In this document: piece by piece, positions 1-7,261 of the stretch | Layout: each line of letters begins with the position of its first letter | Numbering within the stretch: the first letter of the stretch is position 1 | Source: VBAS01 sp964581455 | Lineage (GTDB): Bacteria > Bacteroidota > Bacteroidia > Chitinophagales > Chitinophagaceae | Assembly: GCA_964581455.1 (NCBI GenBank) | Contig: CAZOOT010000003.1 | Span: forward strand, 13,877-77,876 | Direction: 5' to 3' | DNA length: 64,000 bases | Notes under the pieces: model-generated | Told to the model about the DNA's origin: nothing | Seen by the model: only the letters and a program-made list of their open reading frames with translations | Databases searched by the model: none | Made by a program: the position numbers and the translations under genes

Positions 1-266
1 TCTTCTCCAGGTGTGCCATGTATCCCGATGAATACAGAATCAAAAATAATTTTATTATCGTCCAACTGAAGAGAGAAATCATTTTTATCAACTTCCAGCT
101 TTCTGCCATCAATCATTTCATAAAACCATCCATTGGGGTTAATATCAATTTTATAAACATTGAATTTTTCCCGATCCAGATTATTGTCAATTGTTATTGC
201 GGATTTATAGGAAATTACTGCTTCACCGGAAAAACCTCCGGTTACCAGTGCGATATTTTTCTTCAT
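1..266 (-). CDS. ddl: D-alanine--D-alanine ligase, N-terminal part (cut by window edge)
   Basis: Ddl joins two D-alanines with ATP to make the dipeptide used in peptidoglycan precursors; it is cytoplasmic. Reading the minus strand from ATG at 266 gives 88 residues that begin MKKNIALVTGGFSGEAVIS, matching the first strand and glycine-rich loop of the Ddl N-terminal domain. The visible part ends in IHGTPGE, which fits the conserved HGxxGE motif of the family. The ATP-grasp and catalytic regions lie outside the window. The gene reads away from the candidate small RNA and the ferredoxin gene. The call rests on the N-terminal domain only. Confidence 0.85.
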   Translation of the reverse strand, partial: MKKNIALVTGGFSGEAVISYKSAITIDNNLDREKFNVYKIDINPNGWFYEMIDGRKLEVDKNDFSLQLDDNKIIFDSVFIGIHGTPGE

Positions 267-391
267 ATATGTTTAGGCCCTGATTTTAATGACGCAAATA
301 TTGCTTAAAAATTGTTTTGATGAAAATCAATATGGTAAAAAATAAGATTTATAACAGCACTTTAGAAACTAATTCGGGAAAAGACTCTTAA

Positions 392-485
392 ATAAGAAAG
401 GTGAAGGACGTTCTCCCTTCACCTTTTTACAGCGGAACATATCACCCGCTCGATTTAAGCAGCTCACTCGCCGCCTTATTTAGAT
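392..485 (-). ncRNA. Candidate structured small RNA (three consecutive hairpins)
   Basis: The 296-base gap between ddl and the ferredoxin gene holds three stem-loops in a row. Read on the minus strand they are 476-470 with 463-457 (7 bp, loop GAGUGA), 450-446 with 435-431 (5 bp, 10-base loop) and 426-416 with 407-397 (11 bp, 8-base loop) followed by UUUCUUAUUU. Two pairs of the first stem are G-U wobbles on the minus strand but A-C mismatches on the plus strand, so the minus strand is the likely RNA. A promoter-like TTTG-N17-TAACTTTA (517-489) lies just upstream. I do not recognise a known RNA family. It could also be a leader of ddl, whose start is about 130 bases downstream. Confidence 0.5.
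397..426. terminator. Perfect 11-bp terminator-like hairpin
   Basis: AAAGGTGAAGG (397-407) pairs perfectly with CCTTCACCTTT (416-426). The plus side is followed by a T run at 424-428, the minus side by TTTCTTATTT. It probably ends the candidate small RNA or the ferredoxin transcript on the minus strand and may act in both directions. Confidence 0.6.
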
Positions 486-488
486 ATT

Positions 489-517
489 TAAAGTTACATT
501 AATTAAATAGAAACAAA
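489..517 (-). promoter_or_regulatory. Putative promoter of the small RNA
   Basis: On the minus strand TTTG (517-514) is followed after 17 bases by TAACTTTA (496-489). This is one base off the Bacteroidota -7 element TAnnTTTG and has a slightly short spacer. It would start transcription near 484, just before the first hairpin. Confidence 0.4.
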
Positions 518-562
518 TGCATAACTGTGTAATAATTTTCCACAGTATTAGCACATTATTTT

Positions 563-910
563 TTAAATATGCAACCTTGATTTTTTCTCCATTAGTTGTT
601 CAACTGTTTCCTGATACATTTCGTCTGGAACACAACAATCTACGGGGCAAACCGCTGCACACTGAGGCTCTTCATGAAAACCCTGGCATTCGGTGCATTT
701 ATTTGGAACGATATAATAAATATCATTTGACACAGGAGCATTCTTCTGATCAGCCTCTAGTGTAGTGCCGTCTAACAGCGTATAAGTACCTTTTACAGTG
801 GTGCCATCAGAAATTGCCCACTCTACTCCGCCTTCATAAATTGCATTATTCGGGCATTCAGGTTCACAGGCGCCACAATTGATACATTCTTCAGTTATCT
901 TAATTGCCAT
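563..910 (-). CDS. 2[4Fe-4S] ferredoxin
   Basis: This is a small cytoplasmic electron carrier of 115 residues. Two cluster motifs are visible: C9-x2-C12-x2-C15-x3-C19-P near the N terminus and C72-x2-C75-x8-C84-x3-C88-P. The eight-residue spacer in the second motif is typical of the Alvin-type dicluster ferredoxins. About 50 residues with a beta-hairpin look separate the motifs. The gene is divergent from the luxC-like gene, with 59 bases between starts, and its -33/-7 promoter elements overlap the luxC start. The redox partner cannot be told from sequence; the neighbouring acyl-CoA reductase is a candidate by position only. Confidence 0.9.
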   Translation of the reverse strand: MAIKITEECINCGACEPECPNNAIYEGGVEWAISDGTTVKGTYTLLDGTTLEADQKNAPVSNDIYYIVPNKCTECQGFHEEPQCAAVCPVDCCVPDEMYQETVEQLMEKKSRLHI

Positions 911-913
911 AAA

Positions 914-946
914 TTGTTTTTATTAATGGGTTGGGAATTATTTTTG
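914..946 (+). promoter_or_regulatory. Putative promoter of the luxC-like gene
   Basis: TTG (914-916), 22 bases, then TATTTTTG (939-946), which fits TAnnTTTG with a long spacer. It would give a leader of under 20 bases before ATG 970. It lies back to back with the ferredoxin promoter. Confidence 0.4.
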
Positions 947-951
947 CCAGA

Positions 952-982
952 CAAATATAACTTTCGTTGATGAATTTACAAA
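952..982 (-). promoter_or_regulatory. Promoter of the ferredoxin gene
   Basis: Minus-strand TTTG (982-979), 19 bases, then TATATTTG (959-952), an exact match to the Bacteroidota pattern TTTG-N19-TAnnTTTG. The predicted RNA start near 945 lies about 35 bases before the ferredoxin ATG at 910. Confidence 0.6.
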
Positions 983-1989
983 TGAGATTTGCCATTCTTG
1001 AAAAACTTAGACAATATATTTTATCTGATAACGATTCCTGGAAACTTGCCAAAGAAAAAGCCAGTATTCAAAATAGCTGGTTTGTTCCTGAGTTTATTGA
1101 CCTCGCTGTTTCTAATATAGCCCTACATTATTTGGAAAAAGAAGTTCTGGAAAACCTTGCTGGCATTTACAGGCTTGATAAAAATGATCCGGCAGAAAAT
1201 GAAACGTTTGGAAATCAGAAAACAGTTGGGGTTATCATGGCTGGAAATATTCCTTTGGTGGGTTTTCATGATTTTCTTTCAGTTTTTATTTCCGGTCATA
1301 AAATCAGGATCAAGCCTTCTTCCAAAGACGATGTGCTGATTAAGCATCTGGCAGACAAAATGTGTGAATGGGACCCGGAGACGGATAAACTGATCGTGTT
1401 TGAAGAAATGCTGAAAGGTTGTGATGCATATATTGCTACCGGCAGCAATAATTCTTCAAGGTATTTTGAATATTATTTTACCAAATACCCGAATATTATC
1501 CGGAAAAACAGAACATCTGTTGCCATACTGACCGGAGCGGAAACCAAAGAAGAACTTGAATTACTGGCAGATGATGTTTTTTTATATTTCGGCCTTGGTT
1601 GCAGAAACGTAACTAAAATATATGTGCCTGCGGATTATGATTTCATTCCTATGCTGGAAGCCTTTAAAAAATATAATTATCTGGGTAACCATAATAAATA
1701 CAAAAACAATTATGAGTACAATCTTGCCATTCATATTTTGAATAACAAGTTTTATATGTCCACCGAAGCCATAATTCTTGTAGAAGACAAGTCTTTGTTT
1801 TCCCGAATCGCTCAACTCAATTACGAGTTTTACACAAATGAAAATGATGTACTGGAAGAACTAGATTTATCTACAGACCTGCAGTGTAAAATTGGCCGGG
1901 GATTTGTTCCTTTTGGCAAATCCCAGTGTCCGGGATTTACTGAATTTGCTGACGGCGTTGACAGTTTGAAATTTCTGATTTCACTCTGA
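970..1989 (+). CDS. LuxC-like acyl-CoA reductase
   Basis: LuxC-family proteins reduce activated fatty acids to aldehydes with NADPH. This 339-residue protein belongs to the aldehyde-dehydrogenase fold: VGVIMAGNIPLVGFHDFL (86-103) resembles the nucleotide-binding segment, and LGCRNV (209-214) carries the candidate active cysteine C211. It is shorter than Vibrio LuxC (about 480 residues), as is common for the Bacteroidota forms. ATG 970 was chosen over the adjoining TTG at 967. No luciferase genes are present; a LuxE-like acyl-protein synthetase lies at 60979-62191. A role in fatty acid or lipid modification is inference. Confidence 0.8.
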   Translation: MNLQMRFAILEKLRQYILSDNDSWKLAKEKASIQNSWFVPEFIDLAVSNIALHYLEKEVLENLAGIYRLDKNDPAENETFGNQKTVGVIMAGNIPLVGFHDFLSVFISGHKIRIKPSSKDDVLIKHLADKMCEWDPETDKLIVFEEMLKGCDAYIATGSNNSSRYFEYYFTKYPNIIRKNRTSVAILTGAETKEELELLADDVFLYFGLGCRNVTKIYVPADYDFIPMLEAFKKYNYLGNHNKYKNNYEYNLAIHILNNKFYMSTEAIILVEDKSLFSRIAQLNYEFYTNENDVLEELDLSTDLQCKIGRGFVPFGKSQCPGFTEFADGVDSLKFLISL

Positions 1990-2145
1990 ATTTTGGTCAG
2001 CAAAAATGATTTTTGTTAGTAATTTTGCTTTCAAGTACGAAGCAACTGGTAAATAAATTGTTAAACTAAATAACTGGTAAACAATTAAACAGCAGACTTT
2101 GTTACTTTGTGAAAGAATAATAAAAATAAATTCAATTCTATCGCC

Positions 2146-3660
2146 ATGAAACTAAAGCAGATAATTTTAATTGTAGCATTGAGCAGTGTTTCTGCTATTG
2201 CAAGTGTTTGGGTGTATTCTAATTTAATCCAAAAAAATCAGCTCACAGCCGTTCAAACGGATGGCAAAGTACCGGCAAATTATGCTGGCTTCTTAGATGG
2301 AAAATCTGTAATTGCTGATAACCTTGACTTCACAAAAGCTTCGGAAACTTCCGTACAGGCTGTGGTTCACATTAAAACTAAAATAGCTGCACAAAAAATC
2401 AGTAACGAATTACCCAGGCGTCAGCGGGGAGGAGTTTTTGATGATTTTTTTGACAGGATGTTTGAATTTGGTCCGCAAATAATTCCGGAACAACGAGCTT
2501 CAGGCAGTGGTGTTTTGATAAGCGGTGATGGATATATTGTGACCAATAACCACGTCATCAGTGATCAGAAGGGCGGTGTGGCGGAAGAGATCATGGTAAC
2601 CATGCATAACAAAAAAACTTATAAAGCCAGGCTGATTGGTAAAGATCCGAGCAGCGACCTTGCCGTATTGAAAATAGATGGAACAGGGCTACCCTATTTA
2701 CTTTATGGCAATTCTGATGAACTGAAAATTGGCCAATGGGTATTAGCAATTGGCTATCCGCTTACTTTGCAAACAACAGTAACAGCAGGAATCGTTAGTG
2801 CCAAAGCAAGATCAATTGGCATTAATAGTAACCAGAGTCAGTCACCCGTAGAATCTTTTATTCAAACCGATGCCGCCGTTAACCAGGGAAACAGCGGTGG
2901 AGCATTGGTGACTACAGATGGCAAACTGGTCGGCATTAATTCAGCCATTCTTGCACCAAGTGGCACATATGCTGGTTATTCATTTGCTATTCCGGTCACG
3001 ATTGCTAAAAAGATCATTAACGATATCATTGAATATGGTGATGTACAAAGAGGCTTTTTAGGCATTCAGTATGCCAGTAATCTTTCTGAATCTCAATTGA
3101 AAGAACTGGGTATTAAAGATGGTGAAGGTGTGTATGTTTCTGCTGTTCCTTCAGATGGCGGAGCTGCAGCTGCCGGAATTAAGAAAGGTGATATCATCAC
3201 TAAAGTAAATAATGTACCGGTAAGTTCAGGTTTAGAAATGAGTGCACAAATAGCCGGCTTCAGGCCTAAGGACAAAGTGACCGTGACCTACAAACGCGGC
3301 GGAAAAGAATATACCACAACAGTAACCCTAAAAGCACAGGTAAATACAATTGTTGCCGTAACGCCAGAAAATATCCAGGACAGAATTGGTGCTGATCTTG
3401 AAAACTTTGATTCCAAAAAAGCTATTCAATATGATGTAGATGGTGGTGTTGTAGTGAAAAAGATCAGAGAAGGAGGAAAATTAAGTGAAACAAAAATGGA
3501 TGAAGGATTTGTAATTACAAGTATAAACGGTATTTCGGTAAGAAATTTGAATGAATTAAGCAGAATCATTGACAACCAAATTGGAACTATAAGACTGGAA
3601 GGTTTTTACCCGGGATATAGAGGTAACTACACTTATCCTTTGAACCTGAACGGCGATTAA
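2146..3660 (+). CDS. HtrA/Deg-family periplasmic serine protease with two PDZ domains
   Basis: HtrA/DegP-type proteases degrade or refold damaged envelope proteins. The 504-residue protein has an N-terminal signal or anchor (about 5-28), then a trypsin-like domain with the triad H136 (NNHVIS), D171 (SSDLAVLK) and S250 (GNSGGAL). Two PDZ regions follow, about 295-400 and 410-495, the first beginning RGFLGI. It is a single transcription unit, ending in a strong hairpin terminator at 3682-3709. Family, triad and length fit well; whether it is DegP-like or DegQ/DegS-like cannot be decided here. Confidence 0.93.
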   Translation: MKLKQIILIVALSSVSAIASVWVYSNLIQKNQLTAVQTDGKVPANYAGFLDGKSVIADNLDFTKASETSVQAVVHIKTKIAAQKISNELPRRQRGGVFDDFFDRMFEFGPQIIPEQRASGSGVLISGDGYIVTNNHVISDQKGGVAEEIMVTMHNKKTYKARLIGKDPSSDLAVLKIDGTGLPYLLYGNSDELKIGQWVLAIGYPLTLQTTVTAGIVSAKARSIGINSNQSQSPVESFIQTDAAVNQGNSGGALVTTDGKLVGINSAILAPSGTYAGYSFAIPVTIAKKIINDIIEYGDVQRGFLGIQYASNLSESQLKELGIKDGEGVYVSAVPSDGGAAAAGIKKGDIITKVNNVPVSSGLEMSAQIAGFRPKDKVTVTYKRGGKEYTTTVTLKAQVNTIVAVTPENIQDRIGADLENFDSKKAIQYDVDGGVVVKKIREGGKLSETKMDEGFVITSINGISVRNLNELSRIIDNQIGTIRLEGFYPGYRGNYTYPLNLNGD

Positions 3661-3681
3661 TGAAAATCCAAGAATATAAAA

Positions 3682-3715
3682 AACCGTCTCGTTATTTTCC
3701 GAGGCGGTTTTTTTA
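3682..3715. terminator. Bidirectional terminator between htrA-like gene and amylase
   Basis: AACCGTCTCG (3682-3691) pairs with CGAGGCGGTT (3700-3709) around an 8-base loop, with one T-G pair. It is followed by seven more T on the plus side and flanked by an A run on the other side. It sits between two convergent genes and can serve both. Confidence 0.85.
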
Positions 3716-5113
3716 TTTCACTAAAACAAGCCAGTCCCAGGCTTTTAATTGAAGATTTTTATTGGTTGAAAGATCCCATAATTTATTGGTAAAGACTTCC
3801 TGGTATTCTCCGGTAATTCTTTCATCTGTTATTTTGAAATTCAGGTTTGAAACTTTAGAAAGATTCAGGATAACAAGCACCTCTCTTTTCCTATTCTTTT
3901 TCAGGAACGAAAAAATTTTGTCATCTGCAGTAGTAGTTAATCTTAATGTTTTCACTAGCTCATCCCCTGCTCTCAAGGCTGGATGATTGCTGTGCAGGGT
4001 TAATAAAGTTTTGTAAAAATCATGCAGATCATTCTTATCTGTCCATTCAATCGGATCTTTTTCAAAAAATTTCAACCTCTTTTTGTTTGGCATTTCCTGG
4101 CCACTGTAAAGAAGCGGAATCCCATTCCAAGTACAGCTGAATACTGCCAGGGCTTTTGCCATATCCCCATATTTTTCATATTCTGTGCCATTCCAACTGT
4201 TCTCATCGTGGTTTGTAGTAAACCAGGCCCGCATAGTAGCATCTCCAATAAGTTTATATTTTTCCAGCACAGAATCCAGTTCAGTAACCGGTAATTGTTT
4301 TTGATAAAATTCTTTTGTTTTATGCATCCATGTCCAGGTATATGCAGCATCATAGGTGCCCATATATTCTGGATGTTCCAAAGGATCCAATTCTCCCAAC
4401 CAGAAAAGTTTTTTGGTTTTTTCCAATTCCTTTCTTGCTTCCTGCCAGAAATCAAGTTCAACCCAAAATGCAAGGTCAGACCTAAAACCGTCAATATTGC
4501 ATTCAGTTATCCAAAACCTCATAGCATCAATCATTGCTTTTCTTAATTCCGGATTCTTGAAATCCAATTCAATGATATCATCCATTCCGGAAGCAATTTT
4601 AAAATCATTGGTTGTTGTGTCTTTCTCATACCAGTCCGGATGTTTTTTAGTCCAAACATGATCCCAACCGGTGTGATTGGCCACCCAATCAATGATTACT
4701 TTAAACCCCATGGCATGAGCCTCATTCACCAATGCTTTGAAATCTTCAATAGTACCAAACTCAGGACTAACTGAAGTATAATCTGAACAGGCATAATAAC
4801 TGCCCAAAACCCCTTTCTTGTTTTTTTGTGCGATGGGTGTGATTGGCATAAACCAGAGGGTCTCCACTCCCATTTCCTTTAATCTGGGAAGATGAGTGGC
4901 AAATGCTTTGATAGTTCCTTCTTGAGTATACTGCCGCAGGTTTACTTCATAGATATTTGTTGAATGTGACCAGTTGACAGGTGTGAATTCAGGCTCCATA
5001 GTTTGATGCTCAAAATTAGTAGATGAAGGACTATTACAACTATTTAAAATATTCAATGTGATTATCGAAAAAAGTATTTTGAACATGAGAATGCTTTGCG
5101 TGAAAGTTAGCAC
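3713..5113 (-). CDS. GH13 alpha-amylase family lipoprotein
   Basis: An alpha-glucan-acting enzyme of the (beta/alpha)8 GH13 family, probably anchored on the cell envelope. A signal peptide with lipobox LNSC places the lipidated cysteine at C26. GH13 motifs are DWVANH (142-147), GFRSD with nucleophile D213, LGE with acid E241, and TNHD with D303. At 466 residues it is compact, with a short C-terminal beta domain. ATG at 5086 (residue 10) is an alternative start with a more typical lipoprotein signal. The exact substrate (starch, glycogen or oligosaccharide) is not visible. Its terminator is shared with the convergent protease gene. Confidence 0.9.
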   Translation of the reverse strand: MLTFTQSILMFKILFSIITLNILNSCNSPSSTNFEHQTMEPEFTPVNWSHSTNIYEVNLRQYTQEGTIKAFATHLPRLKEMGVETLWFMPITPIAQKNKKGVLGSYYACSDYTSVSPEFGTIEDFKALVNEAHAMGFKVIIDWVANHTGWDHVWTKKHPDWYEKDTTTNDFKIASGMDDIIELDFKNPELRKAMIDAMRFWITECNIDGFRSDLAFWVELDFWQEARKELEKTKKLFWLGELDPLEHPEYMGTYDAAYTWTWMHKTKEFYQKQLPVTELDSVLEKYKLIGDATMRAWFTTNHDENSWNGTEYEKYGDMAKALAVFSCTWNGIPLLYSGQEMPNKKRLKFFEKDPIEWTDKNDLHDFYKTLLTLHSNHPALRAGDELVKTLRLTTTADDKIFSFLKKNRKREVLVILNLSKVSNLNFKITDERITGEYQEVFTNKLWDLSTNKNLQLKAWDWLVLVK

Positions 5114-5552
5114 AAGTTTAAGTCTGAAAATGCAAAGCGCTTATTATAATACTCCGTTGCCGCTATCGTCCCCACAATCAGGAATGGTTTAAACCTGAGA
5201 ATAAATGGACAATAGCTATAAAACCGGTTGCGGGGACGTAAAAGATAGCCAGGAAAACCAATAATAAAATCATCCCAAACCATACGAGATACACTATCAG
5301 GATTTATGTCAAGAACACAATAGCGTTTACTATATTGCAATTCAAATATTATTTTATTTTAGAAGTACGTGAATGGAAACCTGAATGAATTGATTTAATT
5401 GAAGAAATTGTAACCAATTACGATATAGGATGTAAGCAAAGAGAAGAAGCTAAACTTTCAATTCCACAATGAGCAAAAATACAGAACAAGTCTTTTTATA
5501 TATTCTTAAACTAATGATAAAAACAATTTCTTAATATTAACTTTCATTTATT
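5114..5552. other. Intergenic region with an inverted repeat and a degraded reading frame
   Basis: No intact gene is supported in these 439 bases. An imperfect inverted repeat, 5167-5177 with 5228-5238 (10 of 11 pairs, including CGTCCCC/GGGGACG), encloses the palindrome GGTTTAAACC (5186-5195); outer arms GCTAT (5162-5166) and ATAGC (5245-5249) also pair. Between 5362 and 5472 the plus strand has coding-like text broken by stops (for example EVREWKPE, stop, IDLIEEIV), which may be a gene remnant of unknown origin. Confidence 0.4.
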
Positions 5553-6992
5553 ATGAAAAATTTACTTGCCTTTATATTCTTCATCTTACTCGTACAGAAA
5601 TCATTCCCTCAATCCCAGGCAACAGACTATAACGATGCTCTCCGATTAATAGATTCCTGGGTTGAAGCTCAAAGAGATTATTCGAAATTACCTTCGATCT
5701 CTATAGCCATTGTGAAGAATCAGGAAACAATTTGGAGTAAGGCATATGGCCTGGCAAATAAAGAAAATAAAGTTGCAGCTTCTACAAATACAGTTTATAG
5801 CATTTGCTCAATCTCTAAACTATTTACATCCATTGCTATTATGCAATTGTATGATGCCGGCAAACTCCGTCTTGATGACAACATTGAAGCTTTACTGCCA
5901 AATTATAATCTTAAGCAACAATACAAATTCAGTGGTCCTATTACTATTCGTTCTCTGTTAACGCATTCTTCCGGATTACCCCGTGAATCAGACTACCCAT
6001 ACTGGACGGGTCCTGATTTTCCTTTTCCATCACAATCACAAATGAATTCCAAATTAGGTGAACAACAAACCCTATACCCCGCATCCAGCTATTTTCAATA
6101 TAGCAATTTAGGAATTTCACTTTTAGGTGAAGTAGTAGAAAAAATTTCGGGGCAATCATTTGATTCATATGTTGAACAGAATATTCTAAAACCACTGAGG
6201 TTAAATTCAACAAATACCTTTCTTCCTAAAGAAGAATGGGGAAAGAAATTGGCCGTTGGGTATGGAGCTATTAAACGTGATGGGTCAAGGGATAAAGTAA
6301 ATCTATTTAACACAAATGGAATTAAAGCTGCAGCTGGATTTTCTTCAAATGTTGAAGATCTGGCCAGGTTTGCTTCCTGGAACTTCAGATTATTAAACAA
6401 TAATGAAGAAGCTGAGATACTTAAATCATCAACTTTAAAAGAAATGCATCGTGTTCAATGGACAGACCCTGATTGGAAAACATATTGGGGATTAGGCTTC
6501 AGTATAACTCAACAAGATGGAACTACTATTGTTGGACACGGTGGTTCCTGCCCTGGTTATCGAACTACACTTCAACTTGATTCAAAAAATAAAATGGCCT
6601 ATACCGTTATGATAAATGCAGGTGGAGAAAGTCCTGAATTTTTTGCGAAAGAAATTCGTGAAATAATCTCTAAAATTCCAAAAGACAAAACGCCTGGTAA
6701 AAACGATATAGACCTGGAACAATATACGGGGACATACTCTTCGCAACCCTGGGGATCAGAAAAAATTGTTAGCTCCTGGTATGGCGATCTGGTTATGTTG
6801 AACTTTCCAAATGATAATCCCAGTGAGAATATGACCTTGCTCCAGCATGTTACCGGAGATATTTTCAAAAGAGTACGTAATGATAAATCACTTGGGGAAG
6901 AAATCAAATTTGAAAAAGACAATTCAGGGAAAGTGATCAGAATTTTACAACATAGCAATTATTCAAACAAGATAATTTTTGACAAAAAATAA
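5553..6992 (+). CDS. Beta-lactamase-like serine hydrolase (class C / penicillin-binding fold)
   Basis: Secreted serine hydrolase of the beta-lactamase/transpeptidase fold (Pfam Beta-lactamase type), 479 residues. A signal peptide ends near residue 19 (SFPQ). Active-site motifs are S86-I-S-K89 (SxxK), Y183-S-N185 (YxN) and H329-G-G331. The region after about 365 is a separate beta-rich C-terminal domain of the kind often fused to these hydrolases. The substrate may be a peptide, ester or D-amino-acid compound; it need not be a drug-resistance enzyme. It has its own intergenic regions on both sides. Confidence 0.88.
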   Translation: MKNLLAFIFFILLVQKSFPQSQATDYNDALRLIDSWVEAQRDYSKLPSISIAIVKNQETIWSKAYGLANKENKVAASTNTVYSICSISKLFTSIAIMQLYDAGKLRLDDNIEALLPNYNLKQQYKFSGPITIRSLLTHSSGLPRESDYPYWTGPDFPFPSQSQMNSKLGEQQTLYPASSYFQYSNLGISLLGEVVEKISGQSFDSYVEQNILKPLRLNSTNTFLPKEEWGKKLAVGYGAIKRDGSRDKVNLFNTNGIKAAAGFSSNVEDLARFASWNFRLLNNNEEAEILKSSTLKEMHRVQWTDPDWKTYWGLGFSITQQDGTTIVGHGGSCPGYRTTLQLDSKNKMAYTVMINAGGESPEFFAKEIREIISKIPKDKTPGKNDIDLEQYTGTYSSQPWGSEKIVSSWYGDLVMLNFPNDNPSENMTLLQHVTGDIFKRVRNDKSLGEEIKFEKDNSGKVIRILQHSNYSNKIIFDKK

Positions 6993-7261
6993 AATACTTT
7001 TTCTGCCAACTTTGATCCTCCGGTCAGGAGAAATAAGCAGTGACAAAGGATTATAAGTTGAAAATTTGAAGATGGTTTTCAAATCATGCTGGTAAGCCGG
7101 AAAATAAATGCTGAAAGAAAAATGTTTTTTTTATATATATTAATAAAATGACCAGGCAAGTTTTGATTTCTCTATCAGCCGGCAATGGTAATTAATCCGC
7201 TTTGAACTATCTTGTTGTGTAATTTTATTATTATATAATTTAACTGCTAATAAGTATTTAC

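Noticed and set aside
1..308. 96-codon plus-strand frame at the window start
   Set aside because: It is antisense to the ddl coding sequence, which has a clear family match.
392..485. SRP RNA, tmRNA or 6S RNA
   Set aside because: The conserved core sequences of these RNAs (for example the GGAAGCAGCC-type SRP loop or a tmRNA tag frame) are not present.
970..1989. Part of a bioluminescence operon
   Set aside because: No luciferase or LuxD genes are present; LuxC-like proteins are common in non-luminous Bacteroidota.
4072..4494. 140-codon minus-strand frame inside the amylase gene
   Set aside because: It overlaps the GH13 frame with its catalytic motifs and has no features of its own.
5107..5340. 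77-codon minus-strand frame upstream of the GH13 gene
   Set aside because: It overlaps the inverted repeat and shows no family signature or credible start; probably chance.
5553..6992. Antibiotic-resistance beta-lactamase
   Set aside because: The SxxK, YxN and HxG motifs are shared with many esterases and peptidases, and the extra C-terminal domain argues against a dedicated class C beta-lactamase.
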